Assembly: GCA_028279405.1 (NCBI GenBank)
Contig: JANQNU010000088.1
Coordinates: 62,001 to 126,000 of the forward strand
Origin: Phycisphaerae bacterium
GTDB lineage: Bacteria > Planctomycetota > Phycisphaerae > UBA1845 > Fen-1342
Length of the DNA stretch: 64,000 nucleotides
Reading direction: 5' to 3'
The position numbers and the translations under genes were made by a program. Within the stretch, counting starts at the first letter, position 1, and the number at the start of each line of letters is the position of its first letter. The notes under the pieces are model-generated. The model did no database searches, was not told the DNA's origin, and saw nothing but the letters and a program-made list of their open reading frames with translations. Shown here in pieces: positions 25,965-36,185 of the stretch.

Positions 25965-28900
25965 GCACTCCCCTCGGCTGTCGACGCCGACGTATCGTCG
26001 GTGGTGATCGCCGGCAACGTCAGCTCGACCGGACGAATACGGTTGTAGGCGCGGTCGAATCGACAAACCGGCCGATAGGAGCACGTCCGACACGCAAGGG
26101 TTCGATCCTCGCGCAGCGGAGCGACATCGATCGCTCCCTCGACAATCCCCGCAGCGGCTTGTCGTAGCGTCGCATCGACCTGCGCCAGTCGCTGGCGCAG
26201 CACGTGGTCGGGCACGACGTCGCCGCGCTTCTCGAAGGTACCCTTCTGGGTCAGACGGGCATTCAGGACCGGCGACACCAGCCCCCCAAGATCACGATCG
26301 AGCCGCGGAACGATCGACTCGACTGCAATCCCGGTTGGACGGTAAGGCATGAGGCGGAGCTTTTCCTCATACGCTGCCGGAACGCGCTTCCGCGATTTGC
26401 TGTCGGCGAGTGCGGGGAACAACGGTACGAGAAACATCCCGTCGAGACGATACCGCCGACCCTCCAACGGGCTGGCCTCGAGCGCAAGCGCATACAGGAA
26501 CAGTTGCAGTTGCTCCTGCGTCATGTAGTCCCGGTTCAGCTTTCGTGTTCGGGTCTTGTAGTCGAACAGCAGTGCGCTGGGCGTGTCGGCAACCGCGTCC
26601 AGCCGATCGATCCGCCCGTGGAGTTGGACGAACCGACCACCATCGACCGGAACGCGCGCCGTCAACACAGCGCTCAATTCCAGCTCAGTCGCGATCGGCC
26701 CGGTATCCCCTGCCTGCCAGCGTGCAGCCTGCATCCGAATCGTCGGCTTGACCCCCTCCGCGGCAAACGCGACCAGTGCGGCCAGTTCCGGACGCCTTCG
26801 ACGTACAGCGGTCGGCAGCGATTCCAGCATCGTCGCGGCCTCCGCATCGACCCATTCCAGCCAATCCGACGCCGCGATCTCACGAAGCGTCCGGCCGCGG
26901 GCCCGTTCGACGACGGCCGCGAGTAGCGCATGCGAAAAGCTGCCCAACTCCCGTCCCGGGACGACCGCCCGCTCGCTCGACGGCAAACCGAGCCCGTAGG
27001 CCGCGAAATGTCGGAAAGGACACTGAATGTACTCGTTCACCTCGCGCGGCGACGGTGTCCAGCAGACGTCAGGTGCCTCGCTCCGAACCGCCACGTAGGC
27101 GCCGACCGCGGACGGCGTGTTGGCATAGGTCTCCCCGGCAAACAGCGGCCGCATCTCCGATTCGAGATACAGGTTTCGCTCCAGACGCTGCCGTAACGCG
27201 ACCAGTCGCGCCAGGTCGCCCGGCGGCGCCTCGGGCGGAGCGCTGCGCGCCGCGAAGTACTGCTCAGCGACTTCTTCGAGCACGACAGGCTCATCCGCAT
27301 CGGACTGCCCCGGTGCCATCGCGTCGGTCCGCAGCCCGGGACGCGCCGCGAAGAAGTCGGCCAGCAAGAGCGAGGGTTGAAGCGGTTCGCCGAGTTCGTC
27401 GGCTGCCGCGTAACTGACCACCAGCGATTGCGACGGCCGCGTGCACGCGACGTATGCCAGAAGCCGTTCGCCGGCGATCTCATCGGCCGCCGCGCGGGCC
27501 TGCGGGAGGCCCAACTCCTGGAGCATCGGCGCGTCCTCGCGCGCGAACAGCGCGGACTCGGTCGGCGGTGGCGGGAAAATCCCATCGTTGAACGCCAGGA
27601 GCCAAGTGTGGCGGATGTCGGGGTGTCGACTGCGTTCGATCGAGCCGACCAGCACTTCGTCGAGCGTGGGCGGCGCTACGCCGACCGTCCGTGACTCGAG
27701 CGCGTCGACAACCAGCCGTGCCGCTTCCGCAGCCGAGAGCGATACGTCCGCAAGGACGACCGCGATCTCATCCAGCGTTTCGCAAAACGCGTCCCACGCC
27801 AGACGGTGCACCTCCGCCGACTCCCAGTCTCCTGCGGCGCGCGCCCTGCGAATCCACGAGCGGAGCCGCTCCGGAACCCGCAGCGACGATACCGTCTCGT
27901 ACAGCTGGACCACCCATTCGCGACCCGAGCGTGAGAGACCCGCGGCGCTTGGACCGACCCATTGCTGGAGGCACGCAAAAAGCTGGAATCGCAAGCGATC
28001 GAGCCGTTCGAACTCTTTTTGGCGAACACGTCTCAGGCGCCGCCGATCCATTTCACCGAGTGCGGCTGCCGCACCGCTCATCCAATCTTCGCGGCCCGCA
28101 AAGCCCGCCTGCAGCACAACCAAGCGCAACAACTCCGCGTCCCGATCAGGCATCGGCGTCAGACCCGTTTGTAGCAGGTCGGCCATGCTCCCGGCCGAGA
28201 CGTGTTCGACGGCTGCGTCGAACAGCGCGCGCACCAACCGCACCAGCGCATGCGCCCCCAACGGTCGACGCCGATCGATGAAGTGTGGAATTTCGTACGC
28301 GTCGAGAACCTCGCTCACCAAATGCGCGATTGGTTCCAGGTCGCGCGCAACGAGTGCGAAGTCCCGGAACCGTAGCGCCCCCGCGCAGTCGATCATCATC
28401 CTGCGAATCCAACGCGCCGCCGCGCGCAACTCGGCGCGGTGGGAGGGGCACGCGACGACCCGAACACTGCCGTCGTCGGGTGCTGCCGGACCCGATCCTG
28501 CCGGCGTCGACTGCGGCGCTGCCAGCGCCACCTCGAGTTGGGCCAGGCCCGCGGCCCGAAATCGCGGGTTGGAAGCAGGCGTTAGCACTCGTTCGGCGAG
28601 CGGCGCGACATGTGCCGCACGCAACGCGCGGCGCAGCCGGTAGTAGGTCTGCTCGATCGGCGAGAACAAGTCGATCGATGTCGGCGAGAGGTCGTCGCGG
28701 ACCGCGGAACGATCGGGATCGAGTAGCAGGGTGATGTGCAGCTCTCGAACACGCTGGGCCAGCGCAACGACAGTCGCCTGTTCCTCTCCGGTGAAACCGG
28801 CGAACCCGTCGAGCCAGACACGCGCCTGTGGCAGCCAATCCAGCGCGTCCAGCGCGTCGCGCACCGCCGGAAGGACCGCGTCCGGATCGATCCGCTCCGG

Positions 28901-29404
28901 ACCAAGCCATGTTTCATAGGCGGCGAACAGACGGGCAAGGTCATCGAGCCGCGCGCCCGCGCCCGCCGACGCTGCCGTGGACGCAGCCCGCAATCGTTCG
29001 GAGGTGAGGCCCTCGCGAACCAGTTGCGTGAACAGCGCATCCAACTCGCGAACCAGACCGGCGGTGTCAGCCGTACGACGAAGCGTCGGCAGCTCATCGC
29101 GGAGCGTACGGAGCAAGTGATGCAACGCTAAACGCCGCGCGGTCCGGGGTAGGAATGTGGGGTTTTTTCCGGCCTGGGCGAAGATCCGCCGGGCGAGCCG
29201 CGAAAAGCTCAGCACCTCGGCGTTCATGTAGCCACCCCGCGGCGCGACGCCGGCCAGCGCCCGCTCGGTCGCGGCACTGGCCTGCTCGGGGACGATCAGG
29301 AGTAGCGGCCCCGGCGTGCTTTCCGTCAACGCCGACCCGACCGCCGCGAGGCACGCGTGCGTCTTTCCCACCCCGGCACGACCGAGGATGAATTGAACTC
29401 CCAT
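25955..29404 (-). CDS. addB: AddB helicase/nuclease subunit with Fe-S cluster
   Basis: 1149 aa from ATG 29404 (MGVQFILGRAGVGKT); ATG 29443 is a less likely start. It has an AddB-type Walker A, a long helicase-like body (LLIVPEQASAATERAL, DPDRSAV, WLLAFNDGIFPPP, LAYVACTRPSQSLVVSY) and a C-terminal nuclease (SALLFDYKTRTRKL). One cluster Cys is in EYIQCPFRHFAAYG and the other three are in LACRTCSYRPVC, so the [4Fe-4S] site looks complete. It forms the heterodimeric break-repair nuclease with AddA, which overlaps it downstream. Confidence 0.94.
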   Translation of the reverse strand: MGVQFILGRAGVGKTHACLAAVGSALTESTPGPLLLIVPEQASAATERALAGVAPRGGYMNAEVLSFSRLARRIFAQAGKNPTFLPRTARRLALHHLLRTLRDELPTLRRTADTAGLVRELDALFTQLVREGLTSERLRAASTAASAGAGARLDDLARLFAAYETWLGPERIDPDAVLPAVRDALDALDWLPQARVWLDGFAGFTGEEQATVVALAQRVRELHITLLLDPDRSAVRDDLSPTSIDLFSPIEQTYYRLRRALRAAHVAPLAERVLTPASNPRFRAAGLAQLEVALAAPQSTPAGSGPAAPDDGSVRVVACPSHRAELRAAARWIRRMMIDCAGALRFRDFALVARDLEPIAHLVSEVLDAYEIPHFIDRRRPLGAHALVRLVRALFDAAVEHVSAGSMADLLQTGLTPMPDRDAELLRLVVLQAGFAGREDWMSGAAAALGEMDRRRLRRVRQKEFERLDRLRFQLFACLQQWVGPSAAGLSRSGREWVVQLYETVSSLRVPERLRSWIRRARAAGDWESAEVHRLAWDAFCETLDEIAVVLADVSLSAAEAARLVVDALESRTVGVAPPTLDEVLVGSIERSRHPDIRHTWLLAFNDGIFPPPPTESALFAREDAPMLQELGLPQARAAADEIAGERLLAYVACTRPSQSLVVSYAAADELGEPLQPSLLLADFFAARPGLRTDAMAPGQSDADEPVVLEEVAEQYFAARSAPPEAPPGDLARLVALRQRLERNLYLESEMRPLFAGETYANTPSAVGAYVAVRSEAPDVCWTPSPREVNEYIQCPFRHFAAYGLGLPSSERAVVPGRELGSFSHALLAAVVERARGRTLREIAASDWLEWVDAEAATMLESLPTAVRRRRPELAALVAFAAEGVKPTIRMQAARWQAGDTGPIATELELSAVLTARVPVDGGRFVQLHGRIDRLDAVADTPSALLFDYKTRTRKLNRDYMTQEQLQLFLYALALEASPLEGRRYRLDGMFLVPLFPALADSKSRKRVPAAYEEKLRLMPYRPTGIAVESIVPRLDRDLGGLVSPVLNARLTQKGTFEKRGDVVPDHVLRQRLAQVDATLRQAAAGIVEGAIDVAPLREDRTLACRTCSYRPVCRFDRAYNRIRPVELTLPAITTDDTSASTAEGSAWT

Positions 29405-29559
29405 TTTGGTCCGTCCTGGAAGCGTCTCCTGAAACCATGCCAATGATCCGGGACGGATGTGCGATCGTCAAAGCGAAACCGTTAGCGCCGACGATGGTGC
29501 CAGCGTTGGGCCTCACATGCCCGCTGACGCCGCCTGATCCCCTCGCTTGCGAAGAAGGC

Positions 29560-29735
29560 GCACGTCCCCCACCCTAGAAGGGTGGGGCACCTTGCCGCCC
29601 TAGTGGGTGGGGCACCTTGGCGATGCGAAGGCGCGATGCCCGCGTTTGGTGCCCCAGGGTCTACCCTGGGGGACACAATCACCTGCTGCGCGAAACGCGT
29701 CCGCCGCCCTAGAAGGGTGGGGCACCTCGTCGTCC
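29560..29735. repeat. Repeat island 3, with a family A element at 29648-29723
   Basis: Hairpin CCCCACCC with loop TAGAA (29567-29587, perfect 8-bp stem) is followed by a half copy (CCCTAGTGGGTGGGGCACC, ~29598-29616). The full element has termini GGTGCCCC and GGGGCACC, hairpin CCCCAGGG with loop TCTA (29652-29671) and a final TAGAA hairpin (29704-29721). The remaining parts of 29405-29872 hold no gene. A promoter for the following CBS gene was not confidently identified. Confidence 0.7.
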
Positions 29736-29872
29736 CAGTTTGGAGGTTACCGGTACTGAAATTTCGGTCGGCGGGCGAATGCTCGGGGCGTGATCCGTGT
29801 TAAGATTTGGCTGAGGCGATGGCTCCGGAGCGGCCACGTCGTACCGCGAATCCTAACAATCGGTGACCAGTC

Positions 29873-31258
29873 ATGTACGGGATGTACAACAATGCTTTGG
29901 AGACGATCGGCCGTACGCCGATGATCCGTTTGGCCAAGGCCGGGGAGGGGCTTCCCTGTCCGGTCTACGGCAAGGTCGAGATGTTCAACCCGGGCCAGAG
30001 CATCAAAGATCGCGTCGCGAAAGCGATGGTCGAGAAAGCGGAACGCGAGGGGCTGATCAAGCCCGGCGTCACAACAATCGTCGAACCGACCGCAGGCAAT
30101 ACCGGGGTCGGTCTGGCGCTGGTCGCCGCGATCAAGGGATACCGCTGCATCTTCGTCATGCCCGACAAGATGAGCGATGAGAAGATCAACCTGCTGCGGG
30201 CCTACGGGGCCGAGGTGGTCGTTGTGCCGACGAACGTGCCGCCGGACTCGCCGGACAGCTACGGCGGCGTCGCCAAGCGGCTGCAGCACGAAATCCCCAA
30301 CGCGTGGAACCCAAACCAGTTCACGAACATGGCGAATCCGGACGTCCACTACCTGTCGACCGGGCCGGAGATCTGGGAACAAACCCACGGCCGGATCACC
30401 TGCTTCGTTGCCGGCATCGGCACCGGCGGCACGATCTCGGGCGTCGGCAAGTACCTCAAGGAGCGCAACCCCAATATCCGGATCGTGGGGGCTGACCCGG
30501 AGGGCTCGGTCCTTTCCGGCGGAAGCGGTACCGGCTGGAAGGTCGAAGGCATCGGCGAGGACTACGTCCCCAAGACATTCAACAGCCAGATGGTTGACGA
30601 GTGGGTGCGGGTGACGGATCGCGAATCGTTCCTGACCGCGCGACGCGTCGCGCGTTGTGAGGGGCTGCTCATCGGCGGGTCGTGCGGAACGGTGGTCGCC
30701 GCGGCGCTACGGTACGCGGAGCGGTTGACGCCGAACGATTTGATGGTGGCGATTCTGCCGGACACGGGCCGTAACTACATCAGCAAGTGCTACAACGACG
30801 AGTGGATGCGCGCCAACGGCTTCCTCGACGAGGACACCAAGCCGGTAACGGTCGGTGAGCTGATCGAGTCGCAGGGGCCACGCGAACTGTTGTTCCTCAC
30901 GCCGGATCATACGATGCAGGACGCGATCGACCTGTTTCGCGATCAGGGCATCTCGCAGATCCCGATTCTGGAAGGAGACCGCGTCGAAGGCGGGTTGCAG
31001 GAAGTGACGCTGGCCCGACTGTTGCACGAGGGTCACGACCCGAAGAAAGTCCGGCTACGCGATATGAACTCCCGTCCGCTGCCGGAGGTCGACGTCAACA
31101 CCTCAGTCGACGAGGTCTATCGTCGCCTGATGTCCGGTTATACGGGCGTCATCGTCCGCCGGAGCGGGCAGATCGTCGGAATTGTCACGCGGATCGATCT
31201 GGTAAACTTCTGGGATGCGGCCGCGCTGCAGCGCGGCACCGCCGCCCAATCCGTCTGA
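29873..31258 (+). CDS. Cystathionine beta-synthase (PLP domain plus CBS pair)
   Basis: 461 aa. The N-terminal fold-type II PLP domain carries the Schiff-base Lys in GQSIKDRVAKAM, the Asn/PLP loop EPTAGNTGVGLALVA and the phosphate cup GIGTGGTISGVGKYL. Residues ~335-450 contain two CBS domains (MQDAIDLFRDQGISQIPIL and DEVYRRLMSGYTGVIVRRSGQIVGIVTRIDLV). It condenses homocysteine and serine (or O-acetylserine) to cystathionine. The CBS pair suggests nucleotide or SAM regulation. It is followed after 10 bp by its pathway partner. A cysteine-synthase activity cannot be excluded. Confidence 0.9.
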   Translation: MYGMYNNALETIGRTPMIRLAKAGEGLPCPVYGKVEMFNPGQSIKDRVAKAMVEKAEREGLIKPGVTTIVEPTAGNTGVGLALVAAIKGYRCIFVMPDKMSDEKINLLRAYGAEVVVVPTNVPPDSPDSYGGVAKRLQHEIPNAWNPNQFTNMANPDVHYLSTGPEIWEQTHGRITCFVAGIGTGGTISGVGKYLKERNPNIRIVGADPEGSVLSGGSGTGWKVEGIGEDYVPKTFNSQMVDEWVRVTDRESFLTARRVARCEGLLIGGSCGTVVAAALRYAERLTPNDLMVAILPDTGRNYISKCYNDEWMRANGFLDEDTKPVTVGELIESQGPRELLFLTPDHTMQDAIDLFRDQGISQIPILEGDRVEGGLQEVTLARLLHEGHDPKKVRLRDMNSRPLPEVDVNTSVDEVYRRLMSGYTGVIVRRSGQIVGIVTRIDLVNFWDAAALQRGTAAQSV

Positions 31259-31268
31259 CGAGGGCTTG

Positions 31269-32450
31269 ATGAAATTCTCGACCAGCGCGATTCACGTCGG
31301 CCAGGCGCCGGACCCCACAACCGGCGCCACCGTGCCGCCCATCTACGCGACCAGCACCTACACCCAGCGTGCGCCCGGCGAACACCAGGGCTTCGAGTAC
31401 TCCCGCACGCACAACCCGACGCGCAACAATCTTGAAGCATGTCTCGCGGCACTCGAGGGCGGGGAGGCTGGGGCGGCGTTTGCCTCGGGCCTTGCCGGCA
31501 CGAGCGCGATCGTCCAGGCGCTGTTGCGCCCCGGCGACTCGGTCGTCGCCTTCAGCGATCTCTACGGCGGCACGTATCGGCTCTTCGAGCGGGTGTTTCG
31601 TCCGTGGGGGCTCGAAACGCGATACACGGACGACACGGATCCGCAAGCGATCGCAGCGCTGGTCGACGAGACGACCCGGCTGGTCTGGCTGGAAACGCCG
31701 ACCAATCCGATGCTGCACCTGCTCGACATCGCCGAGGTCGCTACGGCGATTCGCGGCAAGGGCCGCCTGCCCGCAACACTTGGCGACGGCTCCGGGCCCC
31801 TGCTCTGCGTCGACAACACGTTCGCTTCGCCGGCGCTGCAACAACCCATCACACTCGGTGCCGACCTGGTGCTGCACAGCACGACCAAGTACCTCGGCGG
31901 GCATTCGGACGTCGTGGGTGGTGCGGTGGTGACGCGTACGGCGGCCATGATGGAGCCGTTGCGCTTCCACCAGAACGCAGCAGGCGCGGTTCCCGGCCCG
32001 TTCGACTGTTTCCTGACGCATCGCGGAATCAAAACGCTCGCCATCCGGATGAAAGCCCACAGCGAAAACGCACTCACGATCGCGCGTTGGGCAGCGGAAC
32101 AGTCGGCGTTCGAGCGCGTGATCTATCCCGGCCTGGACAGTCATCCTCAGCACACGCTCGCGCGTCAGCAGATGTCCGGCTTCGGTGGAATCGTCACCTG
32201 CGTGCTGGAGGGTGGGTTCGATGCGGCCAGCCGATTCATGTCCGCCACCAAGCTCTTCTCCTGCGCTGAAAGTCTTGGAGGCGTCGAGTCGCTCGTGAAC
32301 CATCCGGCCGTGATGACACACGCATCGATCCCGCGCGAAATCCGCGAGCGAATCGGCGTCGTCGACGGACTGGTGCGCCTGAGTGTGGGGATCGAGGACC
32401 CGGCGGACTTGATCGCTGACCTGGAACAGGCGCTCGCCGCGGCGCGGTAA
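31269..32450 (+). CDS. Cystathionine gamma-lyase/gamma-synthase family PLP enzyme
   Basis: 393 aa from ATG 31269 (GAGG 6 nt upstream, opening MKFSTSAIHVGQ). Motifs are PPIYATSTY, FEYSRTHNPTRNNLE, FASGLAGTSAI, LVWLETPTNPML and the PLP Lys in HSTTKYLGGHSDVVGGAV. The C-terminal SLGGVESLVNHPAVMTHASI is family-typical. A ~12-residue insert (GRLPATLGDGSG) precedes the CVDNTFASP block. Next to cystathionine beta-synthase, a gamma-lyase role (homocysteine to cysteine, reverse transsulfuration) is favoured over methionine synthesis. Confidence 0.9.
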   Translation: MKFSTSAIHVGQAPDPTTGATVPPIYATSTYTQRAPGEHQGFEYSRTHNPTRNNLEACLAALEGGEAGAAFASGLAGTSAIVQALLRPGDSVVAFSDLYGGTYRLFERVFRPWGLETRYTDDTDPQAIAALVDETTRLVWLETPTNPMLHLLDIAEVATAIRGKGRLPATLGDGSGPLLCVDNTFASPALQQPITLGADLVLHSTTKYLGGHSDVVGGAVVTRTAAMMEPLRFHQNAAGAVPGPFDCFLTHRGIKTLAIRMKAHSENALTIARWAAEQSAFERVIYPGLDSHPQHTLARQQMSGFGGIVTCVLEGGFDAASRFMSATKLFSCAESLGGVESLVNHPAVMTHASIPREIRERIGVVDGLVRLSVGIEDPADLIADLEQALAAAR

Positions 32451-32464
32451 GCGGGTCAAACCCC

Positions 32465-35257
32465 CTACGACTCGCCGACAATCGGTTCTGCGGGCTCAGC
32501 CGACGAGGATGCAGCCGACAACGCCAGCTTCTCGCGAGCGGCACGCAACTCTCCTTTACCATCCACGAACGATGAGACGGAGAGTGTCTCGTCAATCATC
32601 GAAAGGACGACGGCAAGGTCTTCGTTCGTCAGCTGCCCGGAATCTGCCAGCTTTTCGCACTCCTGCACCATCCGGCGTCCATACTGCTCGACCGCCGGTG
32701 CATCCTCCAGACCGTTCGCGGCAATCAATGCATAGTGCGCCAAACGCAGCGGCCGCAGGCGCATCGAGCGGTACAAGGTGGCTCTATTGGCCCGCACGCG
32801 ATCCAGGTATCGAATGCCCTCGGTCAGAAGATCGAGTGCATCCTGGAACTCGTCGCGCGTGAGTGCGATCACCGCCAGTTCGTCACACACATTGATCGAC
32901 TCTCGCAAGGTGCGCAACGTCGCTTGTTTCCCCAAGACGTACCGATGCGCTTCCAGCGATCGTTTAAGAAAACGTTCCGTTGCCGAATGGTCTCCTTCCT
33001 TACCGGCAACGGCCGCCTGGCTGTGAAGCGATGTGGCCAAGTCCTGTCGATAACGCAGCTCGCCTGGATCAGCCGACACCAACGCCTCATAGGTCTTGAA
33101 GGCCTCACGCTCGAGTCTCATCCAGTCCTCAAACTGCTCTTCCAGGAAAAGCAGCCGCCCCAATCGCGTCTTGGCGATTGCCAGATCGTGTTGGAAAATC
33201 GGATTGGCAGGCTCAAGGGCGACGAGTCGCGTCTTGATCTCATACATGCGCTCCGTCCAGCGACGCTCATCTTCCCGCTGGCCGTGAATGCGCGCCAACT
33301 CCGCCATGTCCTCGTAGTTGTTCGATAACGTTCGGAGGTACTTGGGGTGCTGCGGTTCCGCTGCGACCAGCGCTTCGGCGATCGGCTGCGCCTCAACGGC
33401 CATTCGCTCGGATTTCTCATAATCTTCTAGCGCCCGTGCGAGCTTCGACTGGGCCTCGAGCGCGACGGCCAGATCACGCTGATACCGTCGATTCTCCGGC
33501 TCACCGGCAACGAGCTGCCGCTTCGCGGCCAGCATCTTGTCCAGCCACATGCCGCGTTCCTCGTGGTCCCCGCGCTGTCTCGCCGCATAGGCCAGTCGTT
33601 CGAATGCCAGCGACTCCTCCCGCAGAAAAGCCAGATTGTCCGGTTCGATGGTGCGTAGCTGTCCGGCAATCTCGAGGTAGCGACGCAGCCGCATCTGCTT
33701 CTCGTCACGATCGCGCGTGTTGTGACCGATCCAACCGTTCGCCGAGCCAAGCATGAGCAGGTAGCGCAAGTCGTCAGGATGTTCCTGCACCAGCATCTCC
33801 AGCGACGCCAGCGCCTCCTGCGGATACTGCTGTGCCTCATCGCGTTTGCCCAGCCGGAACGCAATGCGAGACATCTTGAGTCGCAACCGTGCGAGGTGGT
33901 ATCGTAACTCGGGATCCTCGCTGTGTTCCTTCATTAACGGTCGAAAACGCTCATAAGCGGCCGTCAGCAGCTCGCGGTGCAACTCGTGCGCCCCGAGCAC
34001 GCGGTCCATCTTCGTCGCCACTTCGTCCATCAGGAACGTGACGGTCTCGATCGCCATTTCGAATTTGCGCCGGGCATCGGCGGCGTAGTCGCGCGCCCGA
34101 TCCCGTTCGCGGGCAACGACCTCGGTCTGCTCCTCGGCCAGCGCGCGCAGCGCCGCCTGCTGACGGTACTGAATCCCGAGCGTGATCGCGGCCGCGGTCA
34201 CCACCAGTACAAACGCCGCTGCAACCCCCAGCCCCAGCCGGTAACGCCGCAACGACTTGCGAATGACATAGAATGTGCTGTCGCGCTTGGCTTCGATCGG
34301 CTCGTTCCGCAGGTAACGGTCGATATCCCGCGCCAGTTCGCCCGCGTTCTGATAACGCCGATCGGGCGACTTCTGCAGGCACTTGTGAACGATCGTGCCG
34401 ACTTCGTGGCTGATCCCCGGCTGGTGCGCCGCGAGCGGTCGTGGCTCCTGACGAACGATGTTTTCGGTGACCACGCGCACGCCGCCACTGACCGAATAGG
34501 GAAACTCGCCGGCCAGCATCTGATATAGCATGACCCCCAACGAATAGACGTCGGTTCGCACATCGAGCGCCTCGCGGTGCCCTTCCACCTGCTCCGGACT
34601 CGCCCACGGCAACGAACCGACGAACTGTCCGGTCTGCGTTGCCTGATGCTCCGACTGGTCATCCACGATCTGCCGTGCCAAACCGAAGTCCAGCACGGAA
34701 GGATGACCGCGCATGTCGACCAGCACGTTGGAGGGCTTGAGGTCGCGGTGGATTACGCCGCGCAAGTGGGCCGCGTTGACCGCGTCGGCGATTCGGGCGA
34801 ACAGCCGCAACACCTCCCGCACCGACGGCCGCTGCGTGCGGATGTACTCGTCCAGCCGCTGGCCGTTGATCAGGTCCATCACGAGGTAGTGCAGACCGTC
34901 GGCCATCCCGCGATCGTGTACGGTGACGATCGACGGGTGGCGCAGCGTCGCGAGAATCTCGACCTCGCGTTCGAACCGCAACCGATCGGCCGGTCCCGAG
35001 AATGGCCCCTCGTGCATGACCTTCAACGCGACTTCGCGCTTGGTCGATTTCTGCAACGCCCGGTAAACGACCCCCTGTCCGCCACGGTACAGCTCATTCA
35101 GCAGATCGTACTCGGGAAGCGCGGCCCGCAACGGTGACTGGGGTCCCAGGGCTCCGCCGCCGGCACTGGAGGTGAATGAGGGCATCCCCCGCGCCCGTAC
35201 CTCACCGACTTGGGCACGTGCCCGGCGAATCAACTCGATGTCATGCGGCTCGGGCAT
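32465..35257 (-). CDS. Membrane Ser/Thr protein kinase with long TPR-like C-terminus
   Basis: 930 aa. The kinase domain (~50-320) has a Gly-loop YRGGQGVVYRAL, Lys79 (VALKVM), catalytic HRDLKPSN (170-177), DFG (190-192) and the APE-like SPEQ. One transmembrane helix lies at ~340-362. Residues ~400-900 are helical TPR-like repeats (for example AQQYPQEALASLEMLVQEHPDD, AVEAQPIAEALVAAEPQHPKYLRTLSNNYEDMAELA). Planctomycetes carry many such receptors paired with ECF sigma factors, as here (gene 102 bp upstream). The TPR part likely senses or binds partners across the membrane. Confidence 0.93.
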   Translation of the reverse strand: MPEPHDIELIRRARAQVGEVRARGMPSFTSSAGGGALGPQSPLRAALPEYDLLNELYRGGQGVVYRALQKSTKREVALKVMHEGPFSGPADRLRFEREVEILATLRHPSIVTVHDRGMADGLHYLVMDLINGQRLDEYIRTQRPSVREVLRLFARIADAVNAAHLRGVIHRDLKPSNVLVDMRGHPSVLDFGLARQIVDDQSEHQATQTGQFVGSLPWASPEQVEGHREALDVRTDVYSLGVMLYQMLAGEFPYSVSGGVRVVTENIVRQEPRPLAAHQPGISHEVGTIVHKCLQKSPDRRYQNAGELARDIDRYLRNEPIEAKRDSTFYVIRKSLRRYRLGLGVAAAFVLVVTAAAITLGIQYRQQAALRALAEEQTEVVARERDRARDYAADARRKFEMAIETVTFLMDEVATKMDRVLGAHELHRELLTAAYERFRPLMKEHSEDPELRYHLARLRLKMSRIAFRLGKRDEAQQYPQEALASLEMLVQEHPDDLRYLLMLGSANGWIGHNTRDRDEKQMRLRRYLEIAGQLRTIEPDNLAFLREESLAFERLAYAARQRGDHEERGMWLDKMLAAKRQLVAGEPENRRYQRDLAVALEAQSKLARALEDYEKSERMAVEAQPIAEALVAAEPQHPKYLRTLSNNYEDMAELARIHGQREDERRWTERMYEIKTRLVALEPANPIFQHDLAIAKTRLGRLLFLEEQFEDWMRLEREAFKTYEALVSADPGELRYRQDLATSLHSQAAVAGKEGDHSATERFLKRSLEAHRYVLGKQATLRTLRESINVCDELAVIALTRDEFQDALDLLTEGIRYLDRVRANRATLYRSMRLRPLRLAHYALIAANGLEDAPAVEQYGRRMVQECEKLADSGQLTNEDLAVVLSMIDETLSVSSFVDGKGELRAAREKLALSAASSSAEPAEPIVGES

Positions 35258-35359
35258 AGATCACCCTGAGGGGCATCGCCGCGGTTCGTCGCTGACGTGA
35301 CCCACACCATACAGCGGCCGGATGCCTCCAAGGCTCCAGCGACAAGACCAGCTGCTCAC

Positions 35360-36025
35360 TCACGCCTTTCGGCTGAAAAAAATCGGATCGCGTCCGAGCA
35401 GGTCCCGTAACCGATCGACCGCCCGCGCCCGCAGCATGTATACCGCACCGACGGTCCGCTGCAGGCGCTCGGCGACCTCCGCCGCCGACCGCTCCATGAG
35501 ATCGTACTCCCGCAGCACGACCGCGTAGTCGCCCGGCAGCAACCGGATCGCCTCGTCGAGCGCCTGGCGCAACTCGTTGCGGCCGAGATGTTGACTGGGC
35601 GTAGTCGTCGTGAATCCGATCGATTCGAGGAACCCGACGTACGACTCGTCACTACCGGCGCCATGCACGCGGCGCTGCGGGTTGGGCCGCTTCTGGCGCT
35701 CGAGTTCCTTGACCGCATCACGCAGGTTGTTCTCGGCGATGCGTTCGAGCCAGCGCTGAAAGGCACCCGTCCCTTGCGGCGAAAACTGCTGGATCCGCAA
35801 GAACGCCTCGAGGTATGTAACCTGCATCACGTCGTCGGCTTCAATCTGCGCATTCCACCGCGCGCTGATACGACTCGCGACGCGCCGCGAAACGATGGGG
35901 CCATGCTCCGCAAGCAACGCAACGAGCGCTTCCTCGTCGCCGGCGACCGCGCGTTGAATCATTTGTTCGGCTTCGTTCGTCACGCTACTCATCCGCGTCC
36001 AAGAGTCATTCATTCTACCCGACAT
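35360..36025 (-). CDS. ECF-type sigma factor paired with Ser/Thr kinase
   Basis: Up to 221 aa; ATG 35992 (MSSVTNEAEQ) and ATG 36013 are alternative starts, none with a strong SD. Region 2 is EEALVALLAEHGPIVSRRV... IEADDVMQVTYLEAFLRIQQF and FQRWLERIAENNLRDAVKE. Region 4 is LRQALDEAIRLLPGDYAVVLREYDLMERSAAEVAERLQRTVGAVYMLRARAVDRLRDLL. It belongs to the planctomycete ECF group encoded next to kinases, where phosphorylation is thought to control the sigma factor. It is transcribed ahead of the kinase gene. Confidence 0.88.
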   Translation of the reverse strand: MSGRMNDSWTRMSSVTNEAEQMIQRAVAGDEEALVALLAEHGPIVSRRVASRISARWNAQIEADDVMQVTYLEAFLRIQQFSPQGTGAFQRWLERIAENNLRDAVKELERQKRPNPQRRVHGAGSDESYVGFLESIGFTTTTPSQHLGRNELRQALDEAIRLLPGDYAVVLREYDLMERSAAEVAERLQRTVGAVYMLRARAVDRLRDLLGRDPIFFSRKA

Positions 36026-36150
36026 ACGCGTCGAAGCGCAGCGTAGATTCGCGCTTCAACGCATGGTTCGTACTCCGTCACCGACCGGACCGCATACGAT
36101 GACCCACAAGCGACCCGAAAGTTTTTTAAAAAAAGTTGCCGATCAGTGGT

Positions 36151-36179
36151 TTAATTCTTCTGCGCGCGCTGCTAATAAT
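36151..36179 (+). promoter_or_regulatory. Possible promoter of the 36.2 kb small RNA
   Basis: TTAATT (36151-36156) and AATAAT (36174-36179, 5 of 6 to the -10 consensus) are 17 bp apart. TG one base before TAATAAT gives an extended -10. An A/T tract (36122-36134) lies just upstream like an UP element. Confidence 0.4.
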
Positions 36180-36185
36180 GTAGAC

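Noticed and set aside
31185-32459. 424-codon ORF antisense to the cystathionine gamma-lyase gene
   Set aside because: Shadow of a clear PLP enzyme; no domain features.
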